A DNA stretch of 64,000 nucleotides from Pontibacter arcticus. Lineage in GTDB: Bacteria > Bacteroidota > Bacteroidia > Cytophagales > Hymenobacteraceae. This document shows, in pieces, positions 62,306 through 64,000 of this stretch; the first letter of the stretch is position 1; each line of letters starts with the position of its first letter. The stretch spans positions 372,001-436,000 of the forward strand of contig NZ_QMDV01000002.1 in NCBI RefSeq assembly GCF_003284895.1, read 5' to 3'. The position numbers and the translations under genes were made by a program. The notes under the pieces are model-generated. The model did not search any database, was not told the DNA's origin, and was given only the letters and a program-made list of their open reading frames with translations.

Positions 62306-62524
62306 ATGAAAAGGCTCCAGTACTTTATCGAAACCCAGGCTTTTGGTGTATGTGCCATGCTGGGCGAGAAGCTCGGGATTGCCTCGAGCAGCATCCGACT
62401 ATCTTTTATTTATCTTTCATTTTTAACCATTGGCTCCCCTGTCATCATTTACCTGATGCTTGCCTTCTGGATTAACATGCAGAAAAGCCTGCGCCGCGAA
62501 CGCAATACAGTCTGGGATTTATAA
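62306..62524 (+). CDS. PspC-like small membrane protein
   Basis: 72 aa with a single hydrophobic stretch (about 28-56, SIRLSFIYLSFLTIGSPVIIYLMLAFWI) after a short helical start that has the VCAMLGEKLGIASSSIR pattern of PspC domains (phage-shock regulator, anti-sigma or membrane-stress factor). C-terminus basic. Its last six bases overlap the end of the convergent GT2 gene. Role in membrane stress is inferred from the domain alone. Confidence 0.75.
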   Translation: MKRLQYFIETQAFGVCAMLGEKLGIASSSIRLSFIYLSFLTIGSPVIIYLMLAFWINMQKSLRRERNTVWDL

Positions 62525-63550
62525 CTCCTGCACGGTTGTTTTCTGGCGCACGAAATACTCCCAAACAATACACCCCCTGAATACACCCGGCATCTCCGGG
62601 AAATTGCTTTTATATTGTTGTTCTTTACGCTTCAGCTTCCAGTAAGCGCGTTGCTGCCATACTTCGCGGTGGGCACTCATCACAGCTTTTGCATCCTGTT
62701 GCTGGCCGGCAACCAGCATTCTTAAAGCAGCCACCCAGTCAAGTATAATTCTGACCGCCATGGTACTATAAAATGTGTTAGCTGGCAAATTTTTATAAAG
62801 CAACGCTAAACCATTCCGGAAATTGAGAAACGTTTTCCTGGGGTTTGATTTGTGCAGGGTTCCGCCACCCACATGATATACTTCGCAGTGGCCGTTATAC
62901 ATTACCTTGTAGCCTGCATTTTTAACTCGCCAGCAAAAGTCGATTTCTTCCATGTGGGCAAAAAAGGCAGGTTCGAGGCCACTCAGCGCATGGTATACTT
63001 CAGATCGCACGACCATACAGGCGCCAGTCGCCCAGAAAATTTCCAGCACATCGTTGTACTGGCCCGTATCAGCTTCCAGGGTTTCGAATAAACGGCCGCG
63101 GCAATAGGGGTAACCAAACTGATCAATCAAACCGCCAGCCGCGCCGGCATATTCCAGAAACTGCGGGTGCTGCTGTGCTTTGATCTTGGGCTGGCAAACG
63201 GCTATACTTTTATCGGCGTGCATCAGATCCAAAATAGGAGCTAACCACCCCGGCGTAACGGCCACATCCGAATTAAGCAAAACGTAATATTCAGCTTCTA
63301 CTTGCTGCAAAGCCAGGTTATAGCCTTCGCAAAAACCATAGTTCTGCGCATGGCAGATCAGCCGTACCTCCGGGAAATGCTCTTTTAAGAAAACAACCGA
63401 AGTATCAGTAGAAGCATTATCCGCTACAATTACTTCGTGGCCCAGGCTATGCGCTAAAACCGTTGGTAAAAACTCCTGTAAGAACCGCAGCCCGTTCCAG
63501 TTAAGTATAACAATGGCTGTATGACCTGGTTTATAAGCCAAAGTTGCCAA
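62519..63550 (-). CDS. Glycosyltransferase family 2 protein
   Basis: 343-aa GT-A enzyme of the rhamnosyltransferase/WbbL kind. N-terminus AIVILNWNGLRFLQEFLPTVL (about 13-33), nucleotide-binding VIVADNASTD, YVLLNSDVAVTPGWL with the metal-binding NSD, and ACMVVRSEVYHALSGLEPAFFAHMEEIDFCWRVKNAG (read in parts). The C-terminal region carries a hydrophobic helix. It starts 20 bases before the ybaB stop, so the two are translationally coupled. Converges on the PspC gene. Confidence 0.9.
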   Translation of the reverse strand: MATLAYKPGHTAIVILNWNGLRFLQEFLPTVLAHSLGHEVIVADNASTDTSVVFLKEHFPEVRLICHAQNYGFCEGYNLALQQVEAEYYVLLNSDVAVTPGWLAPILDLMHADKSIAVCQPKIKAQQHPQFLEYAGAAGGLIDQFGYPYCRGRLFETLEADTGQYNDVLEIFWATGACMVVRSEVYHALSGLEPAFFAHMEEIDFCWRVKNAGYKVMYNGHCEVYHVGGGTLHKSNPRKTFLNFRNGLALLYKNLPANTFYSTMAVRIILDWVAALRMLVAGQQQDAKAVMSAHREVWQQRAYWKLKRKEQQYKSNFPEMPGVFRGCIVWEYFVRQKTTVQEL

Positions 63551-63866
63551 GGTCTAAGCCCGGGATGTTTGGTAGTAAGCCTTCGGTATGCTTTTTTAAT
63601 TCCTGTTGTGCTCTTTCGCCGGCAGTAAGCATGGCATTATTCACGGCAGCAACTACCAGGTCGTTTACCATGTCGCGGTCGTTGGTATTCAGGATAGATT
63701 CGTCGATCTCTATTTTGAGGAGCTTTTTCTGGCCGTTTACCGTTGCTTTTACCAGCCCAGCACCCGACTCGGCGGTTACGGTTATGTGTTGAAGATTATC
63801 CTGGGCTTCTTTCAGTTTTGCCTGAACTTCTTTCATCTTGCCCATCATGCCTAACATATCAAACAT
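63531..63866 (-). CDS. ybaB: YbaB/EbfC family nucleoid-associated protein
   Basis: 111 aa. The characteristic start MFDMLGMMGKMKEVQAKLKEAQ (read in parts), ITVTAESGAGLVKATVNGQKKLLKIEID and the Asn-rich C-terminal segment NDLVVAAVNNAMLTAGERAQQELKKHT define the YbaB/EbfC DNA-binding family. The open frame is longer upstream (to 63923), but the family start is the ATG at 63866. A TATATTTG element lies 54 bases upstream (63921-63928). recR and dnaX, common neighbours elsewhere, are not next to it. Confidence 0.9.
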   Translation of the reverse strand: MFDMLGMMGKMKEVQAKLKEAQDNLQHITVTAESGAGLVKATVNGQKKLLKIEIDESILNTNDRDMVNDLVVAAVNNAMLTAGERAQQELKKHTEGLLPNIPGLDLGNFGL

Positions 63867-64000
63867 AGTTTTCTCTTTTAAGATTGATGTTCCGGAAAGC
63901 ACATCTGCGCATTTCCAGTCCAAATATAAGCAAATTATAAGTGAGGGATAAAAAGCACTACCGGTTAAGGTACAGAAATTACGCGCGTACTTTAACCGGA

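Overview
This 64 kb chromosomal window looks like a member of the Bacteroidota, most likely a Cytophagales/Hymenobacteraceae (Pontibacter-like) bacterium. The grounds are gliding-associated genes (gldA, gldF, gldG, gldC), promoters of the Bacteroidota type (TTTG, about 19 nt, TANNTTTG) before tRNA-Glu, ffs, nupC, fsa, gldC and dcd, few Shine-Dalgarno sites, many lipoproteins, and DUF2279, DUF2027-Smr and DUF4932 families. The genus is inferred, not shown. I saw no phage, insertion sequence or CRISPR array.

Layout. 0-5.6 kb: pxpC (cut by the window edge) and pxpB, a zinc-metalloprotease lipoprotein, a secreted esterase, tRNA-Glu and two small proteins. 5.6-10 kb: SIMPL protein, a CxxC protein, RNase P RNA, a Smr-domain protein, DUF2279 protein. 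10-20 kb: pyruvate carboxylase, ABM protein, TPR protein, etfBA-bfn, nucleoside transporter, mlaEF. 20-29 kb: two short-chain dehydrogenases, gldA/gldFG, dnaN, a secreted EEP-family protein, gldC. 29-37 kb: dcd, hemL, a TPR/periplasmic-binding protein, guaA, SRP RNA, transaldolase-family aldolase, a 67-aa protein, ftsE, a DegT aminotransferase. 37-47 kb: a surface-glycan locus holding a complete pseudaminic acid pathway (pseB, pseC, pseF, a pseG-pseH fusion, pseI), a putative glycosyltransferase, a Wzx-type flippase and a divergent GT61 gene. 47-51 kb: a serine hydrolase, a decayed membrane-protein gene, a DUF4932 lipoprotein with an altered metal motif, a GT4 gene. 52-64 kb: ffh, a lone receiver protein, a lipoprotein, threonine synthase, LysR regulator, DinB, methyltransferase, pdhB, a TPR/OmpA-like lipoprotein, a PspC-like protein, a GT2 gene and ybaB.

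The most unusual feature is repetitive DNA. A short motif, AAGTATA (usually AAAGTATAAA), is scattered in both orientations. By hand I count about 23 copies in the first 10.5 kb, against about 1.3 expected for a random 7-mer. Inverted pairs of it sit repeatedly where genes end, forming terminator-like stems, which recalls DNA uptake sequences of Neisseria and Haemophilus. Two other repeat families, ATTCGTA and TGAGTTC, are also built of seven-base units. They form in-register tandem arrays after the Smr gene, between gldA and gldF, between fsa and the gene before ftsE, and inside the first codons of pseC, where loss or gain of a unit would shift the reading frame.
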